Of a stretch of DNA of 64,000 nt, positions 50,497 through 60,347 are shown piece by piece. Positions within the stretch are counted from its first letter, which is position 1, and every line of letters starts with the position of its first letter. The notes beneath the pieces were generated by a model, which saw only the letters and a list, made by a program, of their open reading frames with translations, had not been told where the DNA came from and searched no databases. Source of the DNA: JBFHIJ01 sp963678775 (GTDB lineage Bacteria; Bacteroidota; Ignavibacteria; Kapaibacteriales; UBA2268). The DNA lies in contig CAXXGR010000010.1 in the NCBI GenBank assembly GCA_963678775.2, positions 124,001-188,000 of the forward strand, in the 5' to 3' direction. A program made the translations under genes and the position numbers.

Positions 50497-53202
50497 TTAT
50501 AAACTTGATAGATTATCCTTGACCTTAGCCAGTGATTCTTTCATAGAATTCAGTTTTTCTCTTTCATAAGCCACCACGTCAGCCGGAGCATTACTAACAA
50601 ACCTTTCGTTTGAGAGCTTTTTCTCGCAGCCTCTTATGTTGCCTTCCAATCTTGAAATCTCTTTTTGTAAACGCTCTTTTTCTTGGTCTAAATCAATTGC
50701 ATCTCCCAAAGAAACAAATATTTCTATTTCTCTGATAACAGAACTCAATGATGATTCAGGTTTTTCTACAGATTCAGCTATTGTAATTTCAGAGCATTTA
50801 GCCATACCTGCTATCACATTTTTGGCTTCATCAAAAACAGTCCTGATGTTAGCGTCTTTTATTGCTATAGAAACCGGCAATTTTTTAGAAGGTGGAATAG
50901 AAGTAGAAGATCTGAGTTTTCTAATTTCTTCTACTATATTTTGCAATAATTCTAATTTCTCTTCTATTGCTATATCAATGAAAGCATCAACCGGAGCAGG
51001 AGTCGATTGAGTACTTATTGTTTCATTGTCTTCTTTACCCGTAAGCAAGTGCCATAACTCTTCAGTTATAAAAGGCATTACCGGGTGAAGCATTCGTAAA
51101 ATACCTTCATAGATATCAATTGCAAATTTAGCAATAGCAACCTGTTTGTTACTATCTGCATCGTTAAATTGAATTTTGACAATTTCAACATACCAGTCGC
51201 AGAAGTCACGCCAAATAAAGTCGTATAATATCTTAGAGTATTCTGTAACTTTAAATTCCGTCAAAGCATTATTCAATTTTTGAATTGTAGTGTTGTAACG
51301 AGAACGAATCCATTTATCAGCAGTAGTCAAAGTGCTATCGTCAATCACTACGTCAGAGTTGCCACTATTGTTTTCAACAGCCTGCTCAAATTTCATATTC
51401 AAGAACCTACCGGCATTCCATATTTTATTTGCAAAGTTTCTGCCGATTTCCATTGAAGGTATGTCTTGAGCATCTACGTCAACGTCCATTCTAACATCCT
51501 GACCCAAAGGAGCAAGGAAAATCATGGTAAACCTGACTGCATCTGTTCCATATTTAGCAATGATATTAAGAGGATCAGGAGAATTACCCAAAGATTTAGA
51601 TAATTTACGCCCCTGGCCGTCTCGAATCATGGAAGTAAAATATACATCTTTAAACGGAATTTCGCCTTTGAATTTTTCAGTAGCCATAATCATTCGTGCT
51701 ACCCAAAAGAAAATAATATCCGGACCGGTTACTAATAAATCAGTAGGTAGGAATTTATTTAAATCGTCAGTAGTTTCAGTTTTGTGGTCACTCATCCAAC
51801 CCATTGTAGACATAGGCCATAGCCAAGAAGAGAACCATGTATCTAATACATCTTCTTCTTGTCTTAGCTTAACGTCTGCAGATAAACCAAGTTTTGCTCT
51901 AGCATGGGCTTCATCTATTGCTGCAGTAAACTGACCGTCTTCGGTGTAATATACAGGGATTTGATGTCCCCACCAAAGTTGACGCGAAATGCACCAGTCT
52001 TTAATATTGTTCATCCAGTGTTCGTAAGTTTTAATCCAGTGCTTAGGATGGAAATGAATTTCCTGATTTTGCACCACTTCTAAAGCTTTTTTAGCTAAAG
52101 GCTGCATGTTTACAAACCACTGATCAGAGAGTAATGGTTCAATTGGCTCACCACCGCGCTGAGATATACCAACGTTGTGAGCATAGTCTTCGGCTTTTTC
52201 AATAAGATTTAGTTCCTCCAGCTTTTTAGTAACTTTCTTTCTGGCATCAAATCTATCCAATCCTGCAAATTCACCAGCATTTTCATTAAGAGTAGCATCA
52301 GGATTAATAGTATTGATAATATCGAGATTATGTCTTTGACCAACTAAAAAGTCATTAGGATCATGTGCAGGAGTTATTTTAACACACCCTGTACCAAAAG
52401 CAGGATCAGCATGTACATCAGGGATAACCGGAACTTTTCGTCCAACGATAGGAACTATTACGTGTTTACCTATAAGGTGTTTGTAGCGTTCGTCTTCAGG
52501 ATTAACAGCTACAGCAATATCACCGAAGATAGTTTCCGTACGAACAGTTGCAACTTGCAAGTATTCGTCGCTATCCTCGAAATAGTATCTTAAAGTATAT
52601 AACTTTTCTTGAATTTCTTTAAAATCTACTTCTTCATCAGACAAAGCAGTCTGTGCAGAAGGAGACCAATTAATTATTCTCTTACCTTTATATATCAAGC
52701 CTTCATCAAAAAGTCTTATAAAAACTTCTTTTACTGCATTGGAAGGAGCTTCGTCCATAGTGAACATAGTCCTGTCCCAATCGGTAGAAATCCCTAATTT
52801 TTGAAGCTGGTTAAAGATAATACCGCCGTATTTGTCTTTCCATTCCCAGACTTTTTCTACGAATTTGTCACGACCTAAATCATATCGAGTTAAGTTTTCT
52901 GTATTTTTTAATTCTTTTTCAACACGAGCTTGAGTAGCAATGCCTGCATGATCCATACCTGGGAACCAGCATACTTCATAGCCTTGCATACGTTTCCAGC
53001 GGATATAAATATCTTGCAAAGTTGAGTTCAATACGTGACCAAAATGGAGTATACCTGTAACGTTAGGAGGAGGCATAAGGATACTGTATGCTTCTTTTTC
53101 AGATTTATTATCTGCAGCAAAAATTTTATTTTCCAACCAAAGCGGATACCACTTATCCTCAGCTAAAATAGGTTCATAAGCCTTAGGGAATTCTTTTTTC
53201 AT
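50497..53202 (-). CDS. valS: Valyl-tRNA synthetase
   Basis: ValS (901 aa) charges tRNA-Val. Class I signatures are HFGH (HIGH-like, in ILHFGHVLN) and KLSKS (in RDGQGRKLSKSLGNSPDPL). The editing domain (about 190-350) contains the GTGCVKITPAHDPNDF motif. The C-terminal coiled-coil arm (about 835-900, ending LAKVKDNLSSL) is typical. The ATG at 53202 (MKKEFPKAYEP) is preferred to 53232, since the ten upstream codons are not family-like. Confidence 0.97.
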   Translation of the reverse strand: MKKEFPKAYEPILAEDKWYPLWLENKIFAADNKSEKEAYSILMPPPNVTGILHFGHVLNSTLQDIYIRWKRMQGYEVCWFPGMDHAGIATQARVEKELKNTENLTRYDLGRDKFVEKVWEWKDKYGGIIFNQLQKLGISTDWDRTMFTMDEAPSNAVKEVFIRLFDEGLIYKGKRIINWSPSAQTALSDEEVDFKEIQEKLYTLRYYFEDSDEYLQVATVRTETIFGDIAVAVNPEDERYKHLIGKHVIVPIVGRKVPVIPDVHADPAFGTGCVKITPAHDPNDFLVGQRHNLDIINTINPDATLNENAGEFAGLDRFDARKKVTKKLEELNLIEKAEDYAHNVGISQRGGEPIEPLLSDQWFVNMQPLAKKALEVVQNQEIHFHPKHWIKTYEHWMNNIKDWCISRQLWWGHQIPVYYTEDGQFTAAIDEAHARAKLGLSADVKLRQEEDVLDTWFSSWLWPMSTMGWMSDHKTETTDDLNKFLPTDLLVTGPDIIFFWVARMIMATEKFKGEIPFKDVYFTSMIRDGQGRKLSKSLGNSPDPLNIIAKYGTDAVRFTMIFLAPLGQDVRMDVDVDAQDIPSMEIGRNFANKIWNAGRFLNMKFEQAVENNSGNSDVVIDDSTLTTADKWIRSRYNTTIQKLNNALTEFKVTEYSKILYDFIWRDFCDWYVEIVKIQFNDADSNKQVAIAKFAIDIYEGILRMLHPVMPFITEELWHLLTGKEDNETISTQSTPAPVDAFIDIAIEEKLELLQNIVEEIRKLRSSTSIPPSKKLPVSIAIKDANIRTVFDEAKNVIAGMAKCSEITIAESVEKPESSLSSVIREIEIFVSLGDAIDLDQEKERLQKEISRLEGNIRGCEKKLSNERFVSNAPADVVAYEREKLNSMKESLAKVKDNLSSL

Positions 53203-53594
53203 AGTAACTATAACATATATATAATAATACAAATATTGTGTTTAAGACTACAAAGATAACTAATAATAGCCAAAAATAACTAATAATAGCAACTATGTGA
53301 GAAAAATATTGTTGAAATTTATCAACAAGTTTGGAAATATCAAATAAAAGATTTACATTAAACTTATGTAATCACATCATCGGGTGAAGTGAGTAGCAAA
53401 TTGTGACATATTTTTTTAGATTTCTTAGAAATATTAGCTAAATCCAAGAAAATTTCCGATATTTGTTAGTACATTGTCTCAACAAATCAAGTATATTTAC
53501 GTAAGTTAAAATATAATCAGGTTTGAATCGACTCAACTTAGTATTTACTATGACTTTAAAATAGATGTTAAATAAATTATTTGTCGGAGGACTT
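53203..53594. other. 392-base gap between valS and the coiled-coil lipoprotein
   Basis: The gap is AT-rich with a short direct duplication AACTAATAATAGC near 53260-53290. No gene is visible. It holds the divergent promoters of valS and of the plus-strand gene at 53595. Confidence 0.45.
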
Positions 53595-53927
53595 ATGCGT
53601 GTAAAGAGCTTTATTACTGCTTTAGGCATAAGCTCAGCTTTAATTTTTTCTGCAGCTTCATTTACGAGTTGCACTCCTAAAGTTACTGATGAGCAATTAG
53701 CTCAATTAGACGAACTTAGAAGAAAAGAAAGAAGCTTGAATCAAGAAATTGCGAACACAAAAAGTGAGTTCACTAAACTAGAAAGAGAATTGAAAGCTCG
53801 CCAAGCGGAATTAGAAAAATGCAAAGAAGACAAAGCTTTTGTCCAAGGGAAATTGCAAGCATGGCCAAATGTATGGCCGGACTGGTCTCCTGAGCAAGAA
53901 GGTGCGTCGGAAGAAGGTGCAGAATAA
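53595..53927 (+). CDS. Coiled-coil lipoprotein
   Basis: The product (110 aa from the ATG at 53595, after GGAGGAC) has a signal peptide with lipobox FTSC (Cys about 26). It continues as a heptad coiled coil (about 32-85: QLAQLDELRRKERSLNQEI) and an acidic tail with WPNVWPDWSPEQEG. It is followed 51 bases later by a coiled-coil LysM protein that looks like a partner. Function unknown; an envelope scaffold or secretion accessory is possible. Confidence 0.78.
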   Translation: MRVKSFITALGISSALIFSAASFTSCTPKVTDEQLAQLDELRRKERSLNQEIANTKSEFTKLERELKARQAELEKCKEDKAFVQGKLQAWPNVWPDWSPEQEGASEEGAE

Positions 53928-53978
53928 TTTTTAATTCAACAAATAATTTAAATGTGAAATAATCCCATTTGGAGAGTT

Positions 53979-54755
53979 ATGAAAACGATAATATATCTTT
54001 TTATTGCTATTTTTATATCAGGTGTTTATGCAAATGCACAAATGCCTCCTGCTAATCTGCCGGATTCTCAGCTTACTAAAGAGCAGGCAGAGTACAGAAT
54101 CAATGATTTTCAAGCTAAAGTTGCAGACTTGGAAAACACTCTCAAAGATGAAAAAACTAAATTAGAAAGAGCTCAAAATCAACTAAGAAATACTAATAAA
54201 AACTTAGAAGATTGCTTGGACGAACTTAAAAAAATGTTAGGTATCAACGATAAAGATATCGAAGCTTTTCGCCAAAAATTAGGTGTTATTGCAGGAAAAG
54301 TCAGAGAGCTTAAAGCTCTTAATGATGATGCTCTTGCTGATAGACAAGACGAAGTTATTACTTTAGAAAATCAGCTTAACGAACTTCGTAAAGAAAAAAT
54401 CGCTCTACTTCCTGAATTCTATAATAGAATCTTAGAATTAGCTCGCGAAATAAAAGGTCTTTACAGAGAAAAACGCGTTACTACTTACGTTGTTAAGTCT
54501 TGGTCTAAAGAGCGCGACTGTTTGTGGAACATTGCAAACAGAACTGAAATCTATGGTGATGCTTTCCTTTGGCCCAAAATATGGCAAGCCAATAAAGATA
54601 TCATCAGAAATCCTGATATTATCTTCCCAGGTCAAGAATTGCAATTACCTGACAAAGGTCCTAAATCAGGTGAAGAGTTAAAAGCTGAAAGAAAATATTA
54701 TAGAATGAAAAAAGAAGCAGACGCTCAAACTGAAAGTGCATCTGCAGGCGAATAA
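53979..54755 (+). CDS. Exported coiled-coil protein with LysM domain
   Basis: The product (258 aa) has a signal peptide (MKTIIYLFIAIFISGVYANA), a long coiled coil (about 30-160) and a C-terminal LysM-like domain (about 168-225: YVVKSWSKERDCLWNIANR, IWQANKDIIRNPDIIFPGQELQLP). LysM binds peptidoglycan. GGAGAG precedes the ATG. With the lipoprotein just upstream it could span from the outer membrane to the cell wall. Confidence 0.82.
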   Translation: MKTIIYLFIAIFISGVYANAQMPPANLPDSQLTKEQAEYRINDFQAKVADLENTLKDEKTKLERAQNQLRNTNKNLEDCLDELKKMLGINDKDIEAFRQKLGVIAGKVRELKALNDDALADRQDEVITLENQLNELRKEKIALLPEFYNRILELAREIKGLYREKRVTTYVVKSWSKERDCLWNIANRTEIYGDAFLWPKIWQANKDIIRNPDIIFPGQELQLPDKGPKSGEELKAERKYYRMKKEADAQTESASAGE

Positions 54756-54793
54756 TGTTCTATAATTCTGAAAATAAAACTTTTATTTTTAAT

Positions 54794-54828
54794 AGCCCCT
54801 TAGTATTTTTACTAAGGGGCTTACTTTT
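54794..54828 (+). terminator. Terminator after the LysM gene
   Basis: The arms AGCCCCTTAGTA and TACTAAGGGGCT enclose TTTT and are followed by TACTTTTTATTT. Confidence 0.88.
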
Positions 54829-54856
54829 TATTTAACACATACTAAAAGAAGATTTT

Positions 54857-55813
54857 ATGGAAGCTATCGAAAAGAAAATTAAACTAGAGAATATTAGTTT
54901 ATTAGATTTATTTGGTGTAAATGAAAGCTACCTTTCCATAATTGAAAACAGATTCCAATCGTTAGTCTTTGCAAGAGGTAATAATCTTGTGATTAAAGGT
55001 GAGCCAGACGAGGTAAAAACTATTTCTTTAGTTTTTAAAGAGTTGCTCTACATGCTCAAAAGAAACGGTAAGCTTTCGGCTGAGGATGTTTCGACTGTTT
55101 TAAATCTAATTGATGTTAATAAAGTAACTAAATCTGATAAAAGTTCAGCCTCTGAAAATGAAATATTCGAAGGCAGAAAAGATATAGTCAAAGCTCGCAC
55201 TCCGAAACAACTTGATTACTATAAAAAAGTTCAAAATAATGACCTTGTTTTTGCGGTAGGCCCTGCCGGAACCGGTAAAACATTTCTTGCAGTAGCTATG
55301 GCTCTTGCTGCACTCAGGAATAATGATGTGTCTCGTATTATACTTACTCGTCCTGCAGTGGAAGCGGGGGAGTCATTGGGCTTTTTGCCGGGAGATATGC
55401 GAGAAAAAATTGATCCATACATTAGACCTTTGCTAGATGCGCTTCAGTTTATGCTATCTACAGAAAAGATGAAAATATTGATGGAAAAAAACATCATAGA
55501 AATTACTCCTCTGGCATATATGAGAGGTAGAACCCTAAATAATTGTTTCATCATACTTGATGAAGCACAAAATGCAACTAAGATGCAAATGAAGATGTTC
55601 CTTACTCGTCTTGGAGCTAACTCCAAGGCAATAGTTACAGGTGACATTACTCAAATTGACTTAGCAAAAGATAGTATGTCTGGACTTATAGAAGCCACAA
55701 AAATCTTAAGAGATGTAAAAGGTATAGAATTTGCTGAGTTTTCTGATGCAGATGTTGTGCGTCACCCATTGGTAGCAAGAATCATCAAAGCTTACGATAA
55801 ATTTTCCGACTAA
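54857..55813 (+). CDS. phoH: PhoH-family ATPase
   Basis: PhoH-like protein (318 aa) of the PhoL/YbeZ type has an N-terminal KH-like region (about 15-70) and the P-loop domain: VGPAGTGKTFLA (Walker A, about 136), LTRPAVEAGESLGFLPGD, and Walker B FIILDEAQNAT. It is linked to RNA handling and stress in other bacteria. It is first of a five-gene run (phoH-cdaA-pcm-miaA-hydrolase). Confidence 0.94.
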   Translation: MEAIEKKIKLENISLLDLFGVNESYLSIIENRFQSLVFARGNNLVIKGEPDEVKTISLVFKELLYMLKRNGKLSAEDVSTVLNLIDVNKVTKSDKSSASENEIFEGRKDIVKARTPKQLDYYKKVQNNDLVFAVGPAGTGKTFLAVAMALAALRNNDVSRIILTRPAVEAGESLGFLPGDMREKIDPYIRPLLDALQFMLSTEKMKILMEKNIIEITPLAYMRGRTLNNCFIILDEAQNATKMQMKMFLTRLGANSKAIVTGDITQIDLAKDSMSGLIEATKILRDVKGIEFAEFSDADVVRHPLVARIIKAYDKFSD

Positions 55814-55825
55814 TAGACAGATTAT

Positions 55826-56596
55826 ATGATAGAGCTTTTTAAAATAGGTTTTTTATCTTTTACTATAATAGATGTAATAGATATAACAGTAGTAGCAGTG
55901 CTTGTATATTGGCTATACAAGGCATTAAAAGATACTATCGCAGTCCAAATATTATTTGGGTTAGTTATTATCTTAGGCGTATCATTTGTAACTGAAGCAA
56001 TAAATCTTAAATCTATTAATTGGATATTACGTACCATTTCTGATATTTGGCTTATAGCATTTATTGTGTTATTTCAGCCGGAACTTAGAAAATTATTGCT
56101 ACTAATTACCAGATCTCCGATATTTCAACTATTTGTTAAAACTAAGATTGCAGAAACTATAGACGAAGTAATAGATGCAGTTTTAGAGCTTTCAGATAAG
56201 CATATCGGTGCTCTGATAGTCTTTCCCAGAACTCAAAATGTCCAAATGACTATAGATACAGGAATCCCTCTGCAGGCAGTTGTTTCCAGAGAGTTACTTG
56301 TTTCTATTTTCAATACAAAAGCACCACTGCACGACGGAGCGGTTATTATAGATAATCAGATGGTACTTGCTGCTCGCTGCGTTTTGCCTCTTTCAAATGC
56401 TAAAAAAACTAAAGGTAAGAACTTAGGAACAAGGCACAGAGCTGCCTTAGGCCTAAGCGAACAATTAGACTCCATTGTACTCGTTGTCTCTGAAGAGACC
56501 GGAGGCATATCTATTGCGGAAAGTGGTGATCTCATCATCAATATCCCAGTAGAGCAATTGCCGACTATTTTAAGTGCAAAATTAGCTTCTAACTAA
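55826..56596 (+). CDS. cdaA: Diadenylate cyclase CdaA
   Basis: CdaA (256 aa) makes c-di-AMP from two ATP. Three N-terminal membrane helices (about 5-25, 33-55 and 61-80) are followed by the DAC domain with catalytic DGAVII (about 171) and the GTRHRAALG motif (about 207). It starts 12 bases after phoH and its last base overlaps the next start. The usual cdaR and glmM neighbours are absent here. Confidence 0.95.
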   Translation: MIELFKIGFLSFTIIDVIDITVVAVLVYWLYKALKDTIAVQILFGLVIILGVSFVTEAINLKSINWILRTISDIWLIAFIVLFQPELRKLLLLITRSPIFQLFVKTKIAETIDEVIDAVLELSDKHIGALIVFPRTQNVQMTIDTGIPLQAVVSRELLVSIFNTKAPLHDGAVIIDNQMVLAARCVLPLSNAKKTKGKNLGTRHRAALGLSEQLDSIVLVVSEETGGISIAESGDLIINIPVEQLPTILSAKLASN

Positions 56597-57243
56597 TGAC
56601 AGATAAATCAATATATATCAAGCAAAAGAAACAGCTTATTAAATCACTGATAGCAAAAGGAATTAGTGATAAGTTAGTGTTGCAAGCCATAAATAAAGTT
56701 CCCAGAGAAGAGTTTGTATCTGATGAATTTAAAGCATCCTCTTATGAAGACAGAGCCTTGCCAATAGATTGTATGCAGACAATCTCTCAGCCATACACTG
56801 TGGCATACATGACTCAACTATTAAAATTAAAGTTTAACGATAAAGTTCTGGAAATCGGAACCGGAAGTGGATACCAAACAGCTATCTTGGCTAACATAGT
56901 TACTAAAATATACACTGTAGAACGCATCTCCGAGTTATATGAACAAGCTAAATATCGTTTATCATACCTTTCTGACACGATCAGCTTTAAATTGGATGAT
57001 GGCACCGTTGGGTGGAAAGAGAATGCTCCTTATGATAAAATCATCGTAACAGCAGCAGCCCCTGAAATACCAATAGAATTATTAGACCAAATGTCTGATA
57101 ATTCGAGATTAATCATTCCTGTAGGAAGTAGAGATAGCCAACAAATGGTAGTTGCCCAAAAAATAAATGGAAAATATTTTCAAAATACATTAGATAGCTT
57201 TAAATTTGTACCTCTTATAGGAAAATATGGCTGGGATGACTGA
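56596..57243 (+). CDS. pcm: Protein-L-isoaspartate O-methyltransferase
   Basis: Pcm (215 aa) repairs isoaspartyl residues in damaged proteins with SAM. Motif I is VLEIGTGSGYQTAILA (about 85), VPREEFV and ALPIDCMQTISQPYTVAYM mark the substrate region, and IIVTAAAPEIP is motif III. The ATG at 56596 overlaps the cdaA stop by one base. Confidence 0.94.
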   Translation: MTDKSIYIKQKKQLIKSLIAKGISDKLVLQAINKVPREEFVSDEFKASSYEDRALPIDCMQTISQPYTVAYMTQLLKLKFNDKVLEIGTGSGYQTAILANIVTKIYTVERISELYEQAKYRLSYLSDTISFKLDDGTVGWKENAPYDKIIVTAAAPEIPIELLDQMSDNSRLIIPVGSRDSQQMVVAQKINGKYFQNTLDSFKFVPLIGKYGWDD

Positions 57244-58187
57244 TGTTAAAAAAAATACCATTGATTATAGTTATTGGGCCTACTGCATCAGGCAAAACAA
57301 ACCTTGCTGTCGAGCTTGCCAAAACATATAAAACAGAAGTAATTTCTTCAGATTCCAGGCAAATATATAAATATTTGAGTATTGGTACTGCAAAGCCAAC
57401 CGAGCAGGAAATGCAAGGTGTAAAGCACCACTTAATTGATTTTTTAAATCCTGAAATAGACTATAGTGCCGGAATATTTGAAGATGATGCTACGCAAATT
57501 ATCCATACTTTAAATGCCTTGCAAAAAATACCTATTATAGCAGGTGGTTCCGGTTTATATGTCAAAGCTCTTGTAGAAGGCCTATTCGGAGATAATAAAT
57601 CAGAAAAAACAAAGCAAATTAGGAACGAGCTTTCTGCAAAGTTAAGTGAGCATGGTAAGGAATATTTATTCGAGGAACTGCAAAGAATTGATCCGGCTTC
57701 TGCTTTGAAATATGCAGATAAAAACTCAAGACGTATTATTAGAGCATTAGAATTTTACTATTCTGAAGGTAAACTATTTTCAGAAGCTCATCAGGAAGAC
57801 AAAATTAAAGATATATTTTATCCAATATATCTGGCGTTAGATTGGGACAGAGAAATTATATACGATCGGATTAATTTGCGAACTCAATTAATGTGGGAGC
57901 AAGGCCTTATCGAAGAAACTGAAAAAGTATTAAGCATGGGATATGATAGATCACTAAATGCCTTAAATACTGTTGGCTACAAAGAATGTATTTCTTTTCT
58001 CGACGGAAATATGAGTCAAACTGAAGCAATAGAAGAGATGAAAAAAAATACAAGAAGATATGCTAAAAGACAACTTACATGGAACAGACGAATCCAAAAT
58101 GTAAATTATATAGATGCAACTGATAGTAAGTTAGTAGAAAACGCTAAAGAAATAATAAATAAAACAATTGGAGCTATTGATGACTAA
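57243..58187 (+). CDS. miaA: tRNA dimethylallyltransferase MiaA
   Basis: MiaA (314 aa) isoprenylates A37 of tRNAs reading UNN codons. The P-loop is VIGPTASGKTNLA (about 11-23), with SSDSRQIYKYLSIGTAKP and HHLIDFLNPEIDYSAG for substrate binding, and a C-terminal RRYAKRQLTWNR motif. It overlaps pcm by one base and the hydrolase by 8. Confidence 0.96.
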   Translation: MLKKIPLIIVIGPTASGKTNLAVELAKTYKTEVISSDSRQIYKYLSIGTAKPTEQEMQGVKHHLIDFLNPEIDYSAGIFEDDATQIIHTLNALQKIPIIAGGSGLYVKALVEGLFGDNKSEKTKQIRNELSAKLSEHGKEYLFEELQRIDPASALKYADKNSRRIIRALEFYYSEGKLFSEAHQEDKIKDIFYPIYLALDWDREIIYDRINLRTQLMWEQGLIEETEKVLSMGYDRSLNALNTVGYKECISFLDGNMSQTEAIEEMKKNTRRYAKRQLTWNRRIQNVNYIDATDSKLVENAKEIINKTIGAIDD

Positions 58188-59520
58188 GATAAGATTTATT
58201 TTAGCTATGTCTTTTATTTTGTTTGCAGTTGTAGCAGGAAAAGCTAAAGAGCCTGATTTTATGTACATAAGAGAAGCAAAAGATGCTGTAAGATTATTTG
58301 TGGAAGCAAAGTATGACTCGTTATATGCGAAATTTGACGAAAATATGGCAAAGCAATTTACAACTGAAACTCTTGAAGTAATCTGGAATAAGCTTGAAAA
58401 TAATTATGGAAAATTTGAAATGATAAAATCAGCTCAGCTACTTCCGAATGATAAGATGTGGATGGTAGATTTGACTATTGGGTTTATCAATCAAGACGTT
58501 AGCGGAAAAATAACTTATGATTCTACAAATAATATTGCCGGGATATTTTTCACTCAGGCAAATAAAAAAAGTGATTTTTATAAAATACCTAATTATGCCG
58601 ACACTTCACTTTTTTACGAACAAAATATAAGTTTTGGTGATAGTCAATGGGAGTTAGAAGGCACTCTTACAATTCCTAAGAATGTAATAGGCAATGCTCC
58701 ATTAGTAATTTTAGTGCAGGGTTTTGGTTCTCATGATAGAGATTTAACTCTGGGTAAAAATAAAATATTTAAAGATATTGCCTGGGGCTTGGCAAGTAAA
58801 GGTATCGCTGTTTTTAGATATGACAAACGTACATTTACCTATCAAAATAAAGTTGCAAAACAAATTGACTTAGATTTTGATGATGTAATAGTCGATGATG
58901 TGCTGGCTGCAATCAATAAGCTACATGCATCCGGTTTGGTAAATAATAAGAAAATATATGTAGCAGGTCATAGTCTGGGTGGTTATCTATTACCGAGAGT
59001 AATAAAAAATTCTGACAAGCTGGCAGGTGCAATATTTTTAGCCCCATTAGGTAGGAATATTGCTGAAGTAATGCTAGACCAATATAAGTATTTCGCTAAT
59101 ATGGATGGAAAGATAGATGATAATGAAGCAAAAAGTATAAAAGCTTTTACTACGCAAGTAAATAATTCAAAAATTGCATTACAAAATGATAGAATACTAC
59201 CTAAAGATTTGCCATTTGGTCTACCCGGATCATTTTGGAAATATTTAGATAATTATAAATTAGAAGAATTTGCTAAAGATGTAAATATTCCTACCTTATT
59301 TCTACAAGGTAAAAATGACTTTCAAGTTACTGAGAAAGATTGGAAAATATGGGAGTCCATTTTTAGTAATAAAAAGGACTGTACAATGATGAAGCTCGAT
59401 AATTTAGATCACATATTCCATAATAGTTTAGCTAACCCTACACCGCAGGATTATTTGAAATATAATCATGTAGATAAAACATTAGTAGACGCAATATTTA
59501 ATTGGCTTAATAATAAATAG
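58180..59520 (+). CDS. Exported alpha/beta hydrolase with N-terminal DUF3887-like domain
   Basis: The product (446 aa from the ATG at 58180) has a signal peptide, a DUF3887-like domain (about 30-135: AVRLFVEAKYDSLYAKFDE) and an alpha/beta hydrolase with oxyanion LVQGFGSHDRDLT, nucleophile GHSLGGY (about 264), Asp in LQGKNDFQV and His in LDNLDHIFHN. Relatives act on esters or peptides in the periplasm. No close relation to the chimera hydrolase at 8267 is seen. Confidence 0.86.
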   Translation: MTKIRFILAMSFILFAVVAGKAKEPDFMYIREAKDAVRLFVEAKYDSLYAKFDENMAKQFTTETLEVIWNKLENNYGKFEMIKSAQLLPNDKMWMVDLTIGFINQDVSGKITYDSTNNIAGIFFTQANKKSDFYKIPNYADTSLFYEQNISFGDSQWELEGTLTIPKNVIGNAPLVILVQGFGSHDRDLTLGKNKIFKDIAWGLASKGIAVFRYDKRTFTYQNKVAKQIDLDFDDVIVDDVLAAINKLHASGLVNNKKIYVAGHSLGGYLLPRVIKNSDKLAGAIFLAPLGRNIAEVMLDQYKYFANMDGKIDDNEAKSIKAFTTQVNNSKIALQNDRILPKDLPFGLPGSFWKYLDNYKLEEFAKDVNIPTLFLQGKNDFQVTEKDWKIWESIFSNKKDCTMMKLDNLDHIFHNSLANPTPQDYLKYNHVDKTLVDAIFNWLNNK

Positions 59521-59617
59521 TTTAACCCGTTCTAAAAATCAAATAAACACAAACTTCACAAAGAAGAGCTATATTTGTATCTGTGAGATTTCTTTTTACA
59601 AAATTAGGAAAAAGGTA

Positions 59618-60346
59618 ATGTCTACAAGTTTTAATAATAGTCCCTTAGCTTCATTGCAATCAGGAAACACAAAGCTTATTGCAATAGTTGATGACGAGCC
59701 GGATATTGTAGAGTTAGTCTCTTTGCATTTAGTCAAAGCAGGTTTTAAAGTCAAATCCTTTGAAGATGCAACTTCTTTATTCAAATATATTAACAATAAC
59801 ACGCCGGATTTATTTATTTTAGATTTGATGCTTCCTGATGCTGATGGTTTTGAGATTTGTAAATTCTTAAAAAAAGAAGAAAAATTTACAAATGTGCCTG
59901 TTATTATGCTAACAGCGAGAGGCGATGAAACTGATAAAGTACTTGGCTTGGAGCTTGGAGCTGACGATTATGTTACCAAACCTTTTTCTCCTCGAGAGCT
60001 GGTCGCAAGAGTGAAAGTAGTGCTTAGAAGAGATAATACTACTGTGAAAACTCAAAAAATAAAAGTATCGGACAGTTTAGAAATTGACTTGCAGAAATAT
60101 GAAGTAAGAATAGATAATGAAAAAGTGGAACTAACATCCACAGAATTCAGAATATTAAGATTACTTTCTGAAAGGAAAGGATGGGTTTATGCCAGAGATC
60201 AGATTTTAGACTACCTTGGGGTGCAGGATAAAGGAGTTCTAGACAGGACGGTAGATGTACACATCAAAAATCTTAGAGAAAAATTAGGTATCTGTGGGAA
60301 ATATATAAAAAATATTCGTGGCGTAGGTTACAAACTAGAAGTATAA
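59618..60346 (+). CDS. OmpR/PhoB-type response regulator
   Basis: The product (242 aa) has a receiver domain (about 20-135) with acidic pocket DDEPD, phosphoacceptor Asp in FILDLMLPDADG and the Lys in YVTKPFSPRELV. A winged-helix DNA-binding domain (about 150-240) follows with VELTSTEFRILRLLSE and RTVDVHIKNLREKLG. It is one base upstream of its sensor kinase. The PhoB likeness suggests phosphate control, but the regulon is not shown. Confidence 0.93.
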   Translation: MSTSFNNSPLASLQSGNTKLIAIVDDEPDIVELVSLHLVKAGFKVKSFEDATSLFKYINNNTPDLFILDLMLPDADGFEICKFLKKEEKFTNVPVIMLTARGDETDKVLGLELGADDYVTKPFSPRELVARVKVVLRRDNTTVKTQKIKVSDSLEIDLQKYEVRIDNEKVELTSTEFRILRLLSERKGWVYARDQILDYLGVQDKGVLDRTVDVHIKNLREKLGICGKYIKNIRGVGYKLEV

Positions 60347-60347
60347 C

